Assembly (NCBI RefSeq): GCF_001753245.1
Contig: NZ_CP017415.1
Location: 3,502,942 to 3,566,941 of the forward strand
Origin: Acidihalobacter yilgarnensis
Lineage (GTDB): Bacteria; Pseudomonadota; Gammaproteobacteria; DSM-5130; Acidihalobacteraceae
Length of the DNA: 64,000 nucleotides
Direction of reading: 5' to 3'
Numbering within the stretch: position 1 is the stretch's first letter; each line of letters opens with the position of its first letter. The notes beneath the pieces are model-generated. The model was not told the origin of the DNA, did no database searches, and saw only the letters and a program-made list of their open reading frames with translations. Below, one piece after another: positions 17,303 to 25,979 of the stretch. Both the position numbers and the translations under genes were made by a program.

Positions 17303-18670
17303 TCAGAAGCGGTAATTGGCCTGGGCGCCGAACATGTTGACGTGCCCACGGTACTGGCCAGTGAGGGTGTTCTGATAGCTGCCTTCGGTGGTGTTGTTGA
17401 TACTGACATTGCGGAACAGGATATAGGTGTAGCCGAGATCCCAGCTCAACTGCGGGCTGACCCGATAACCCATACCCAGCGACAACCAAGTGCGGTCGCT
17501 ACCGGGCAGCCGGGCAGTGCGATGACGAGCATCTGGCACCGGCGTCTGATCGAGGGCCAAACCACCGCGCCAGGTCAAACGTTCGTTTTGCCTAAAAGTC
17601 AGGCCAACGGCATAACGCATGGTGTCACGCCAGTTCTCGGTGGTCACCAGATCAGGCTGGCCGTTGTCCTTGACCACCCGCAGGCTGGAGAATCGGCTCC
17701 ACTGGGTCCAGGTCAGATCGCCACTCATCGTCCAGTGGCGATCCAATCGCTGCGACACCCCGAGGGAAGCCATCGCCGGCAGGTCCAGCGCGGCCGAAGC
17801 GCCTGTGTCGGCAAGCTGCGGATTGGATGCCAGCAGCGCGGGAATATGGCTGTAGGTCACCTGCCCCTTGAGTTTGTGATCCACCGCCGCGCGGTAGGCA
17901 AGACCCAGGCGCGTATCCGGCGTGATGTTGTAGATCAAGCCGATATTCCAGCCAAAGGCCCAGTCGTGACCCTTGACCCGAGCCAGACCGTCAACCTGGG
18001 AATTGCCCGGCGTCAGGCCATAGGCGTTGCAGGTGGCCAAACCGCCCGGTACCTGGCCGTGAGCGGCGGCCCCGTAGCACAGCGAACCGCTGTCGATCGC
18101 CGAGCTGAGATTGGCTTTTGCGTACTGGGCATCGAGGCCTGCGCCGATGCTCAGGGTCGGGCTCAGACGATAGGACAGCGACGGGCTCAGATTGATGACC
18201 TGCACCTGGCTGGTCAGGGCGTGATAGCGACCCACCCAGCCATCCTGATACTGCGTCGCAAGGCCGTAGGGCACGCTGAGACCGAAGCCGACGCGGGTAC
18301 GCGCGTCCAGCGCGTGGCTCAGAAACAGGTTCGGCACCCAGGCCTGTTCGCCAGCGTTACCGCCGTTATTGCCGTTGGTGATGTTACCGATCCCTGCCAC
18401 ACTCGACTGGCCATTGCTGAACTGGATGTTGGGCGCGATGTCGATCAGACCCGCGCTCAGTTGCGTACCCGACAGATTCGCCATCGTCGCGGGATTGAAA
18501 TACTGTCCGCTGGCATGGCCGTTGCCGGTAGTCGCGCCGGCGTAGGCATCGCCCAAACCGGTTGCGTTCTGTTCGGTAATGGCAAAACCCGCTGCCAAAC
18601 CGCTGATCGGCAGACCGAGTGCGGCCACGCCCAGCAGAATGCGCACATGCGCCCGTATCGAATGCTCCAT
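17303..18670 (-). CDS. FadL/OmpP1-family outer-membrane transporter
   Basis: This 455-residue protein has a signal peptide ending near GLAAG, then the FadL N-terminal plug motif GFAITEQNATGLGDAYAG and NPATMANLSGTQLSAGL. Next come VGFGLSVPYGLATQYQDGWVGRYHA and a long series of amphipathic beta strands ending in a C-terminal Phe (ANYRF), as required for Bam-dependent outer-membrane insertion. It takes up long-chain fatty acids or other hydrophobic compounds. The start has GAGGGGGAG upstream. It lies downstream of an acyl-CoA ligase and a thioesterase on the same strand, so uptake, activation and release of acyl groups are encoded together. Confidence 0.92.
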   Translation of the reverse strand: MEHSIRAHVRILLGVAALGLPISGLAAGFAITEQNATGLGDAYAGATTGNGHASGQYFNPATMANLSGTQLSAGLIDIAPNIQFSNGQSSVAGIGNITNGNNGGNAGEQAWVPNLFLSHALDARTRVGFGLSVPYGLATQYQDGWVGRYHALTSQVQVINLSPSLSYRLSPTLSIGAGLDAQYAKANLSSAIDSGSLCYGAAAHGQVPGGLATCNAYGLTPGNSQVDGLARVKGHDWAFGWNIGLIYNITPDTRLGLAYRAAVDHKLKGQVTYSHIPALLASNPQLADTGASAALDLPAMASLGVSQRLDRHWTMSGDLTWTQWSRFSSLRVVKDNGQPDLVTTENWRDTMRYAVGLTFRQNERLTWRGGLALDQTPVPDARHRTARLPGSDRTWLSLGMGYRVSPQLSWDLGYTYILFRNVSINNTTEGSYQNTLTGQYRGHVNMFGAQANYRF

Positions 18671-18739
18671 GAGACGCTCCCCCTCGCTGTTTACATTATT
18701 TGGTTGTCTAGTCGGTTATCCACACGACCGGTCACGCGT

Positions 18740-19141
18740 TCATTGCGTGGCTGCAGGCACCGGGCGCGGCTTGCCGTGCTCGTCGATGGCGACGTAGGTC
18801 AATTCCGCCTCGCACACGTGGATGAATTCCGGTGGCGCAAGGCTGCGGTGTACGTAGACCTCGACGGCAACCTGGATCGAGGTGCGCCCGACGCCCGCCA
18901 CGCGCGCATACAGACTGACCAAGTCACCGACCTTGACCGGCTTGAGGAACACCAGCCGCTGTACCGCGACCGTGACCACACGCCCTTGTGCCAGCGCCAC
19001 CGCAGGAATGCTGCCGGCGATATCGACCTGCGACATGATCCAGCCACCGAAGATGTCGCCACCGGCATTGATATCCGCGGGCCTCGCGGGCACGCGCAGG
19101 ACGGGCTCGACACCCGCCAGTAGATCCTTGCCGTCAGCCAT
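18740..19141 (-). CDS. Acyl-CoA thioesterase, YciA-like hotdog fold
   Basis: From ATG 19141 this is a 133-residue hotdog-fold protein with NAGGDIFGGWIMSQVDIAGSIPA (the substrate-binding helix of YciA/acyl-CoA thioesterases, catalytic Asp within GGDIFGGW), VTVAVQRLVFLKPVKVGDLVSLYARV and VCEAELTYVAIDEHGKPRPVP. It hydrolyses acyl-CoA to free acid and CoA. I chose 19141 because GAGGG lies eight bases upstream; ATG 19147 is too close. The start overlaps the stop of the upstream acyl-CoA ligase by eight bases, so the two are translationally coupled. Confidence 0.88.
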   Translation of the reverse strand: MADGKDLLAGVEPVLRVPARPADINAGGDIFGGWIMSQVDIAGSIPAVALAQGRVVTVAVQRLVFLKPVKVGDLVSLYARVAGVGRTSIQVAVEVYVHRSLAPPEFIHVCEAELTYVAIDEHGKPRPVPAATQ

Positions 19142-20954
19142 CGCCATTACCCTCGTACAGGCGGTTGAGGTCATTCTCGTGCAGCGTGAGAATACGTCTG
19201 CGTTTGAGTTTCTGCGTCGGAGTCATCAGACCCTCTTCCAATGTCCAAGGTTCAAGTCTGGCGCTCAGCCGCCGGATCTGCGCATAACCGGGGAAATCGT
19301 GCAGAGCACGCCCGATGCGCTGCAGTAGACGGCGCTCCACGAAGCGGTCTAGCAGGGCCTCCGGATCTGCCGGATCGACGTCGCAGGCCGCCGCGAAGGC
19401 CGGCCACGCCTCGGGATTGAGCACCACCAGCGCCGAGAGATATGGGCGGCCTTCGCCGGCCACTACGACCTGGTCGAACAACTCGTCGAGACAGATCGCG
19501 GTCTCCATTTCCGACGGCGGCACTTTTTCACCGTTGTTGAGCACGATGATGTCCTTGATGCGCCCGGTAATGTATAGCCGGCCCGCCTCATCCTGGCGCA
19601 CCTGATCGCCGGTACGCAGCCACCCGGTATCCTTCAAGGCGATGCGCGTGGCCTCTTCGTCCTGCCAGTAGCCGCGCATCACGTTGGGTCCGCGGACTAG
19701 CAGCTCGCTATCGGCGCCGATGCGTACCTCCACGCCCTTGAGCGGGGCGCCGATGCTGTCGAAGCGATTGTCCGCCGGGCGGTTGACGCTAACCACGGGG
19801 CTCGCCTCGGTCAGGCCGTAGCCCTGTAGCACCGGGATACCGAGCGCCGAGAATTCGCGCGCCAGTCGCGGTGCCAGGGCCGCCCCCCCGCAGACGGCAA
19901 AACGCAGACGGCCGCCGAGCTGCTCGCGAATCTTGGACGCGACCAGATGGTCTAGCACAGGCCACAGCCACTGCGAGGGCCGCCAGGCGGTCAGACCCAG
20001 GCTGCGCTCATAACGCCGCGCACCGACATTCACGGCCAGTTCGAACAATCCTCGGGCGAGTGGCGATTTGCGCGACAGGTTTTTGGTGATGCGTGCATGC
20101 AGACGCTCATACACGCGAGGCACCGAGATCAGCACCGTCGGGCGCACCGCGCGCAAGTCCTCGCCGAGCTGCTGGACCGAGCGCGCATAAGCCACACGGG
20201 CACCGTAGAACATCGGGAAATAGTAACCGCCGGTGCGTTCAAGGGTGTGCGACAGCGGCAGAAAGGACAGAAATACGTCGTCGGCATATAGCGGCTCCAC
20301 ATCGCACACCGCCCAGGCGTTGCCGAGCAGATTGCCGTGGGTGAGCATCACGCCCTTGGGCCGGCCGGCGGTACCGGAGGTGTAGACGATGCTGGCCAAT
20401 TCACCGACATCCGCGCCAGAGCGCTGCGGTTCGCCGTGGCAACCGAAGCTCCATTCGGCGAAGGATTCGAGGTGCTTGTCGCGCGCGCCGTCCTCCATCT
20501 CGATATTGCCGAGGCTAACGATGCGCTTGAGGGAATTGAAGCCGGCCTGCACCTCTTGTAGGTGCCGCCACTGGCGTCTGCCGTTGACCACCAGTAGCCG
20601 AGCGCCGGTTTCCTCCACGATATGCGCGACATTATCCGGCCGATCATCGGTATAAAGCGGTACCGTCACCAAGCCCAAACCCAGCGCGGCCTGATCGAGT
20701 ACCACCCATTCGCGGGCATTGCGCAACATGATCGCAACACGGTCGCCCGGCTGTAGGCCCTCGCGATGCATGGCCGCCTGCCAGCGCCCGACCTCCAGCG
20801 CCATCTCGCGCCACGTGGTGTCCACCCAAGTCTGACTGCCGGCATCAAAGTGGGTATAAGCCGCGCGGTCGGGTGTGCGGCGCACACGCTCGTGGAAAAG
20901 CCCGCTGAGATTACCGGCTTCCTCAAGCCGGATCAGGTCTGTCTGCGAGACCAT
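19134..20954 (-). CDS. Long-chain fatty-acid-CoA ligase family (AMP-forming)
   Basis: This 606-residue ANL-superfamily ligase has A3 motif VYTSGTAGRPKGVMLTHGN (residues about 190-208), LPLSHTLERTGGYYFPMFYG, the A5 region GYGLTEASPVVSVN, the A7 hinge TGWLRTGDQ, A8 GRLYITGRIKDIIVLNNGEKVPP, and a Lys-containing A10 near the C-terminus (MTPTQKLKRR). It activates fatty acids to acyl-CoA via acyl-adenylate in the cytoplasm. It is the first gene of the ligase-thioesterase-FadL unit. Upstream, a 32-bp perfect palindrome separates it from the divergent ParA-like gene. Confidence 0.92.
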   Translation of the reverse strand: MVSQTDLIRLEEAGNLSGLFHERVRRTPDRAAYTHFDAGSQTWVDTTWREMALEVGRWQAAMHREGLQPGDRVAIMLRNAREWVVLDQAALGLGLVTVPLYTDDRPDNVAHIVEETGARLLVVNGRRQWRHLQEVQAGFNSLKRIVSLGNIEMEDGARDKHLESFAEWSFGCHGEPQRSGADVGELASIVYTSGTAGRPKGVMLTHGNLLGNAWAVCDVEPLYADDVFLSFLPLSHTLERTGGYYFPMFYGARVAYARSVQQLGEDLRAVRPTVLISVPRVYERLHARITKNLSRKSPLARGLFELAVNVGARRYERSLGLTAWRPSQWLWPVLDHLVASKIREQLGGRLRFAVCGGAALAPRLAREFSALGIPVLQGYGLTEASPVVSVNRPADNRFDSIGAPLKGVEVRIGADSELLVRGPNVMRGYWQDEEATRIALKDTGWLRTGDQVRQDEAGRLYITGRIKDIIVLNNGEKVPPSEMETAICLDELFDQVVVAGEGRPYLSALVVLNPEAWPAFAAACDVDPADPEALLDRFVERRLLQRIGRALHDFPGYAQIRRLSARLEPWTLEEGLMTPTQKLKRRRILTLHENDLNRLYEGNGDG

Positions 20955-20982
20955 GCCGCATCCTTATCCTTGTATTCGTCTC

Positions 20983-21014
20983 GCCTCTGGCAGACGCGCG
21001 CGTCTGCCAGAGGC
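20983..21014. repeat. Perfect 32-bp palindrome in a divergent promoter region
   Basis: GCCTCTGGCAGACG, the centre CGCG, and the exact reverse complement form an uninterrupted palindrome between the start of the acyl-CoA ligase (20954, leftward) and the ParA-like gene (21096, rightward). No T-run flanks it. Because it lies 5' of both genes it is better placed for an operator than for a terminator. Confidence 0.7.
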
Positions 21015-21095
21015 GGTGTTAAAGTGTAGGTCGCCCCGCCGCCAAGGCGGCCGATAGTAAGTGTAACAGCCCCTTCATCCGGTGCTTACCCCGAC

Positions 21096-21845
21096 ATGAA
21101 AACTCTGGCTCTGTTCAATCTCAAAGGCGGCGTTGGCAAGACCGTGTCCGCCGTCAACCTCGCTGCCCTCGCCAGCGCTTCCGGACTTAAGACCTTGCTC
21201 TGGGACCTCGATCCGCAAGGCTCGGCAGCTTGGTATCTGGGCGTCGACACGGACGAAATCGGCGGCATGAAGCGCCTTGCCCGTGGCAAGACAACGATCG
21301 GCGAACTCATCCGGCAAACAGGCGTATCCAGGTTGGATCTGGTGGCCGGCGGGCTCTCCAGCCTGCACCTGGAGGCGGCTCAGGCCGATCATGCCTCGCT
21401 GCTGGCACGACTGACCGAGCCGCTGTCCGAGGAGTATCACCTGCTAATCTACGATTGCCCCGCGGGCCTGCAAGCCATCAACGAGGCGGTGCTCGGACAG
21501 GCCGACGCGGTTGCGATGCCAATGATTCCCACCAGCCTGTCGGTACACACCTATGAGGTATTCCTGCGCTATCTGAGCAAGCGGCGGCTCAGCGGACTCA
21601 AGCTATATCCCTTCCTGACACAGGTGGATCGACGCCGCCGGCTACACCGTGATCTTGTCGAGGCCTTACCCGCGCAGATCCAGACCTTGCTTGAGGCCAC
21701 AGTTCCCTATGCCTCGGTCGTCGAGCAAATGGGACCACGTCGCCTGCCCCTGCCGCTGTTCGCGCCGAAAACCACGGCGGGACAGGCCTACGCCGCGCTG
21801 TGGTCCGAGCTGGCGGATGCGCTCTCTCACAGGCGTCCGGGTTGA
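21096..21845 (+). CDS. Orphan ParA/MinD-like ATPase
   Basis: This 249-residue protein has the deviant Walker A KGGVGKTVSAVNLA (residues 10-23), Walker A' LLWDLDPQGSAAWYLG, and Walker B LLIYDCPAGLQ. No ParB-like gene is adjacent. The chromosomal parA lies separately at 56.7-57.5 kb and has a different C-terminal half. Such stand-alone ParA-type ATPases position cargoes such as chemosensory arrays, carboxysomes or plasmid-like elements, but nothing here identifies the cargo. It is followed after 33 bp by an NTF2-like gene on the same strand. ATG 21096 lacks a strong ribosome site. Confidence 0.85.
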   Translation: MKTLALFNLKGGVGKTVSAVNLAALASASGLKTLLWDLDPQGSAAWYLGVDTDEIGGMKRLARGKTTIGELIRQTGVSRLDLVAGGLSSLHLEAAQADHASLLARLTEPLSEEYHLLIYDCPAGLQAINEAVLGQADAVAMPMIPTSLSVHTYEVFLRYLSKRRLSGLKLYPFLTQVDRRRRLHRDLVEALPAQIQTLLEATVPYASVVEQMGPRRLPLPLFAPKTTAGQAYAALWSELADALSHRRPG

Positions 21846-21878
21846 GTTCAGGCCGATCATCGGGGGAATCCATTCAAC

Positions 21879-22260
21879 ATGACGACAGACGCCGAAAGCG
21901 CTGCCGCCACACTGATCCGGTCCCGCGAACTGCTGCTCCTTCGGGCCGGCGGGCCACAAGCGCTCGAATTGACCAACGCTCTGCTCTGCGACGATTTCGT
22001 CGAGTTCGGCCAGTCGGGAGGTCGCTATGACAAATCAGCCTGCTTGCACGCCATCGAGCACCGTGCCGAATCCACAGGGTGGCTAAGCGAATTTGTCGCG
22101 CATTCATTGTCGCCCAGCTGGATTCACGTGACATACCGCGCTTGGCTGCCACGTCCCGATGGCACCGTATCTCAGTCGCTACGCAGCTCGCTATGGCGTC
22201 TGGACGAACGGGGTTGGCGGAATGGCCTTCCACCAGGGCACGATGGCCCTCGACGGCTAA
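21879..22260 (+). CDS. NTF2-like/DUF4440-type protein with an apparent 3' frameshift
   Basis: The frame from ATG 21879 gives a SnoaL/NTF2-like small protein (ELLLLRAGGPQALELTNALLCDDFVEFGQSGGRYDK... THVTYRAW-type beta sheet ... RSSLWRLDERGW). Family members end RSSxWxxxxxxWRMxFHQGT. Here the C-terminus becomes WRNGLPPGHDGPRRLNPATRQP and runs to 22283. Removing one A from 22221-22222 restores WRMAFHQGTMALDG and a stop at 22260. The function of the family is broad (ligand binding, some isomerases), so no role is assigned. It sits directly downstream of the orphan ParA-like gene and converges on the thioredoxin-like gene. Confidence 0.7.
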
Positions 22261-22784
22261 ACCCCGCTACGCGCCAGCCATAAGCGCGCGCGCAGGCCCC
22301 AGCTAGAGGTCAGGCCGATTAGGCGAAAGCGAATCTGGCCCGACGGGGCCAGCACGAAGCCGGCGGGCACGGCCACCACGCCCCAGCGCCGCGCGAGCGC
22401 ACCGTCATCGTCGGGTATCACGGTAAAATCCAGGTGACGCGCGCGCATGAACGCCCGAATATGCGCCGCGTCGCCAGAATCCATGGCGACGGTCACTACC
22501 GTCCAGTCTTGCGACAGCGATTGCAGGGTCCCCAATTCAGCGCGACACAACGGGCACCACGTCCCCCAGAACATTACCAGCACCGGGCGCCCATGCAGGC
22601 CAGCAAGATCAATGACGTGCCCGTCGGTCGCGACGGCGGTCAACGGCGGTGCCGGGCCACTGACAAGATGCCGGGCCTGCCACAGCGAAACGGCCGCGTA
22701 GACCACCAGCAGAATCGTCACATCGCGCGCCAGACGCAACCAGGTACGGCGACTCGGGCGCAGTCGTTTCAGCAGGGATCGCAT
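22257..22784 (-). CDS. Membrane-anchored thioredoxin-like protein (TlpA/protein disulfide reductase type)
   Basis: This 175-residue protein has one N-terminal membrane anchor (DVTILLVVYAAVSLWQ, about residues 21-36) and a periplasmic thioredoxin fold. The active site is WGTWCPLCRAEL (C77 and C80 of a CxxC with Pro-Leu between), followed by the cis-Pro loop VVAVPAGFVLAPSG. It probably handles periplasmic disulfides or cytochrome c apoprotein reduction. The gene follows the leucine-rich-repeat-variant gene after only 5 bp, so they are an operon. It ends tail-to-tail, overlapping the restored NTF2-like gene by a few bases. Confidence 0.87.
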   Translation of the reverse strand: MRSLLKRLRPSRRTWLRLARDVTILLVVYAAVSLWQARHLVSGPAPPLTAVATDGHVIDLAGLHGRPVLVMFWGTWCPLCRAELGTLQSLSQDWTVVTVAMDSGDAAHIRAFMRARHLDFTVIPDDDGALARRWGVVAVPAGFVLAPSGQIRFRLIGLTSSWGLRARLWLARSGV

Positions 22785-22789
22785 GAGAT

Positions 22790-23218
22790 TCAGCGGATCA
22801 CCTCGGCTTGGCCTGGGCGGGCGGCAAGCCGCCGCCGTTTGGGGCCCTTGCCTGCCGCCTTGCGCACCAACGGATCCTCATCCTCCAATAGACGCGTGCG
22901 CTGCGCGTCGGTCAACAATACGTTACGGGCAATAAAGTAACGCAGATTGGGGTCGCGGTCCTCCACACAGCGCGCCACCTGCTCGGCGGTCAGATCCTCG
23001 CGTCGCGCACAAGTGATGCGCACCGTCTGATCCGGGTCCTTGATGAGCTGGGCGATCTCCTCCGCCCGCAGATCGGCGCGACGCCCGAAGTAAATCTTCA
23101 CCAGACTCCACTGATCGCGGACCAGGAGAGGTCGAAAACCGGCATCGAGGTCCACCGCCAGCGCCAACGACTTGCGCTCCTCGGTCGACAGGGCTCGATA
23201 CAGCGCCTCATGATCCAT
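22790..23218 (-). CDS. Leucine-rich-repeat-variant (LRV/HEAT-like) protein
   Basis: This 142-residue protein is built of roughly 24-residue alpha-helical repeats: [51 protein letters not shown] and then [24 protein letters not shown]. The xxLTxEQxxxCxxDxDxxVRxxxAxR spacing matches LRV repeats first described next to nif genes in Azotobacter. The N-terminal four-cysteine Fe-S part of the Azotobacter protein is missing. It probably serves as a protein-interaction scaffold. It is the first gene of a two-gene unit with the thioredoxin-like protein and is divergent from nadA, 107 bp away. Confidence 0.75.
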   Translation of the reverse strand: MDHEALYRALSTEERKSLALAVDLDAGFRPLLVRDQWSLVKIYFGRRADLRAEEIAQLIKDPDQTVRITCARREDLTAEQVARCVEDRDPNLRYFIARNVLLTDAQRTRLLEDEDPLVRKAAGKGPKRRRLAARPGQAEVIR

Positions 23219-23325
23219 TTTTTCTGTCCTTCCCGACGAAAGGCGTCAAATTACCGGCTGAGACGCCACCAGCCAAGCCCCTACAGGGATGCCGCTCCCG
23301 ACATCCTGCGTTACACTCGACGAAA

Positions 23326-24435
23326 ATGCCGATCCGCAAGAGCCGCCTGCGCATGAGCCTGGCCGAAGCCATTCCCAAGATCCCCCGCATCATCGTACCG
23401 CGCACCGCTGGTGTCATCGCGCTCGACCCACCGCTGTCTGGCGAGGCGCGGGAGGTGGCGGTGCACAGAATCAAGACACTGCTACGCGAGCGCAACGCCG
23501 TCCTGGTGGCGCATTATTACGTTGACGAGGCACTCCAGTGCATCGCCGAGGAAACCGGTGGCACGGTTTCCGATTCCCTCGACATGGCCCGCTTCGGTCA
23601 CGAGCATCCGGCCGAAACCATCGTCGTCGCCGGTGTGCGCTTCATGGGCGAGACCGCCAAGATACTCAATCCTGAAAAGCGCGTGCTGATGCCAGCGCTT
23701 GAGGCCGAATGCTCGCTGGATCTCGAATGCCCTGCCGAGCAATTCATTCCCTTTTGCGACGCGCATCCAGACCGCACCGTAGTGGTGTATTCCAACACCA
23801 GCGCGGCCGTCAAGGCCCGGGCCGACTATGTGGTCACCTCAAGCATCGCGGTGAAGCTCGTGGCCCATCTGCACTGCCAGGGCAAAAAGATCATCTGGGC
23901 GCCCGACAAACACCTCGGCGATTACGTCCGCCGTGAAACCGGCGCCGACATGCTGATGTGGAACGGCGCCTGCGTGGTACACGATGAATTCCGCGCCCAG
24001 GCCCTCGAACAGCTCAAGGCGCAGCACCCGGAAGCCGCGGTGCTGGTCCACCCCGAGTCGCCGGCTGCCGTGATCGCACTGGCCGATACCGTCGGGTCGA
24101 CCACGCAACTGATCGAAGCCGCACGCAACTTGCCTAATCGCACGCTCATCGTCGCAACCGACAATCGCATCTTTCACAAGATGCATCAGGCAGCACCTGA
24201 CAAGATCCTCATCGAAGCACCCACCGGGGGACACGGCGCTACCTGCAACAGCTGCGCGCACTGCCCCTGGATGGCGATGAATTCACTGCGCGCGCTGCTG
24301 AAGGCCCTGGAAACAGGTGTGGGTGAAATCCACGTGGAGGAACGTATCCGCGTCAAGGCCCAGCTGGCCACGCAGCGTATGCTGACATTCGCCCAAGACC
24401 TCAAGCGCGAAGTTATGGGCTTGGGTGACGCATGA
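23326..24435 (+). CDS. nadA: Quinolinate synthase
   Basis: This 369-residue enzyme condenses iminoaspartate with dihydroxyacetone phosphate to quinolinate, the first committed step after NadB in NAD synthesis. The three [4Fe-4S] ligands expected from E. coli NadA (C113, C200, C297) fall at C129, C216 and C313, each shifted by 16. Substrate motifs [34 protein letters not shown] and VGSTTQLI are present. The N-terminus is about 16 residues longer than in E. coli. It is followed by an unknown coiled-coil gene after 7 bp (or overlapping it if GTG 24425 is the start). Confidence 0.95.
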   Translation: MPIRKSRLRMSLAEAIPKIPRIIVPRTAGVIALDPPLSGEAREVAVHRIKTLLRERNAVLVAHYYVDEALQCIAEETGGTVSDSLDMARFGHEHPAETIVVAGVRFMGETAKILNPEKRVLMPALEAECSLDLECPAEQFIPFCDAHPDRTVVVYSNTSAAVKARADYVVTSSIAVKLVAHLHCQGKKIIWAPDKHLGDYVRRETGADMLMWNGACVVHDEFRAQALEQLKAQHPEAAVLVHPESPAAVIALADTVGSTTQLIEAARNLPNRTLIVATDNRIFHKMHQAAPDKILIEAPTGGHGATCNSCAHCPWMAMNSLRALLKALETGVGEIHVEERIRVKAQLATQRMLTFAQDLKREVMGLGDA

Positions 24436-24442
24436 AAATCTC

Positions 24443-25629
24443 ATGAGCACCACCTCGCAGCGAGGCACGCCACCAATCACACTGGATGTGCTGCGCAAGT
24501 TGGTGCAGGATTTGCCGCCAGCGGAAATCTCACGTCTCCCGGTCGACAAGCTCCCCGACAATATCCCCGAGGATCTGGTGGAGGAAGCGCCATATTACTC
24601 GCGCAATGCCCTCGAAGGCCTGATCATGGAGGCCAACGCCTACCACCTTTCGCTGCGTGTACGCTTGCAGGAATCGATTGGCGACGACGCGATCGTCGCC
24701 CTCGATAAATCGCGTCACGCTGGCGCCACCGCCAACATCCGCGTCTTTCGCAACAAATTGCTCGAACTGATTTCCCTGCGTCAGGATATTGCACGGGGGA
24801 ACGGCGAGCCGATTTCGTACTGCTCGCGGCCAATATCAAGCGCATGAATGATCTGTTGATCGATGTTCGCGCCGAGCTGATCGAAACCATCCGGGCCCGC
24901 GAATTACTGCGCGAGCGCATGCCCCGCGATGAGCGCCTGCAGCCATCCGTACGTCAAGCCGGCGAACGCCTGGATCAGGCAATCAATGGGATCAACCAAT
25001 TGCTCGGGCAGTTTTTCACCCTGCGACTCCAACTGACCCGGCTTGAGATGTCACGCAAGCGTGCGCTCGTGGAATCGCTGCAGGAAAAACGCGAAACCAT
25101 CCGCCTGGAGCTGCAGCAACTCTCCAAGGAACTGCAGTCCACCGGAGGGCTGTTGCAGCGCACCCTTCATCGACGCAAGACGCAGGAACAGCAAAGCGGC
25201 CTACAGACACGCATCATCCATCTCGCGGCCGAACTCAAGAGCGCGGACGTTCCCATCTCCGAAACCGACCTGACCAACTGGCTCGACACCATCGTCGATG
25301 CCAGCCTGCATCCGCAGGCGCGCGAGTTCGTGCGTGAGCTGCTCAGTCAGGCACGCACCGCGCTGTATTATCTGCTCAACCAGTACTGCATGATGCAGGA
25401 ACACTCCGCCCGACAGATCGCCAGTAATCCCTTCTTGCAAGTCGACCCGCAAGGAGCCATCCGCTACGTGCTCAAGTCCGAAGAATTCATCCTGCTTTAC
25501 TTCGCACGCAAACGCGAACAGGCCACCGCGTGGCTCAGCAACGCTGCGCTGATCCGCATGGAGGACCTCGACGAACTCGAAAAAGACTTGGTACACGCAT
25601 TGCGTCGCAGCGCTCGCCTGATCGGCTGA
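24443..25629 (+). CDS. Helical/coiled-coil protein of unknown function, split by an apparent frameshift
   Basis: Two consecutive frames (24443-24847 and 24844-25629) look like one protein of about 395 residues. At 24795-24799 a G5 run breaks the frame; one extra G gives QDIARGERRADFVLLAANIKRMNDLL and joins both parts without loss. The protein is predicted mostly helical, with coiled-coil-prone stretches LTRLEMSRKRALVESLQEKRETIRLELQQLSKEL and RTLHRRKTQEQQSGLQTRII, and a charged C-terminus LDELEKDLVHALRRSARL. No membrane segment or enzymatic motif is visible and I do not recognise the family. It is probably cotranscribed with nadA, which may be a matter of position only. Confidence 0.65.
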
Positions 25630-25650
25630 AGCCTCGTCAAGTCGCTCTTT

Positions 25651-25866
25651 CTATAACCCGCGCAGCAGAACACCCCCCAGCCAGGACGCCCACTGCGCAT
25701 GCAGCGACACATCCACACCCTCGTCGCGCGCACAGGTCTGCAGGTAGCGCTGCAATTCCTCCAGCAACTCCGAGTCCATCAACTCCGGGGTCTCCGGCAA
25801 TGCCGCGTGTAACGTGCGATACACCAGCTTCAACTCATCCAGCGGATATTGATCCAACGTATTCAC
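25651..25866 (-). CDS. Small conserved-looking protein, 71 residues
   Basis: The reading frame begins with GTG 25866, preceded by GGGAG six bases away. It encodes (M)NTLDQYPLDELKLVYRTLHA, then PETPELMDSELLEELQRYLQTCARDEGVDVSLHAQWASWLGG. The composition (acidic, Leu-rich, helical) is protein-like, and its DNA is low in stop-shadow features. I remember similar short proteins from sulfur-oxidising gammaproteobacteria but cannot name a function. It converges on the coiled-coil gene and is divergent from the MarR gene. Confidence 0.6.
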   Translation of the reverse strand: MNTLDQYPLDELKLVYRTLHAALPETPELMDSELLEELQRYLQTCARDEGVDVSLHAQWASWLGGVLLRGL

Positions 25867-25915
25867 GTGTAACTCCCAAAGACGAGTGAACCGCTATTGT
25901 CCGCGTCGCGATACC

Positions 25916-25959
25916 TTGCGCCAATAACTAGTGCATGTATAATTAGCCTACTAACTATT
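25916..25959 (+). promoter_or_regulatory. Promoter with overlapping imperfect operator for the MarR-EmrAB operon
   Basis: A perfect -10 box TATAAT lies at 25938-25943, with a weak -35 (TTGCGC, 25916-25921, 16-bp spacer). The box is flanked by an imperfect inverted repeat: AATAACTAG (25923-25931) and CTAACTATT (25951-25959), matching at 7 of 9 positions. MarR/EmrR repressors typically bind such repeats over their own promoter, so autoregulation is likely (inference). Confidence 0.55.
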
Positions 25960-25979
25960 AACCCGACCCCATTCAAACC

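Noticed and set aside
17342..19123. 593-codon open frame on the plus strand across fadL and the thioesterase
   Set aside because: It runs antisense to two well-supported genes and shows no domain, signal peptide or ribosome site.
22120..22135. parS-like sequence (GATTCACGTGACAT core) in the NTF2-like gene
   Set aside because: It matches only about 12 of 16 positions of TGTTTCACGTGAAACA and lies in coding sequence 34 kb from parAB, which is insufficient for a call.
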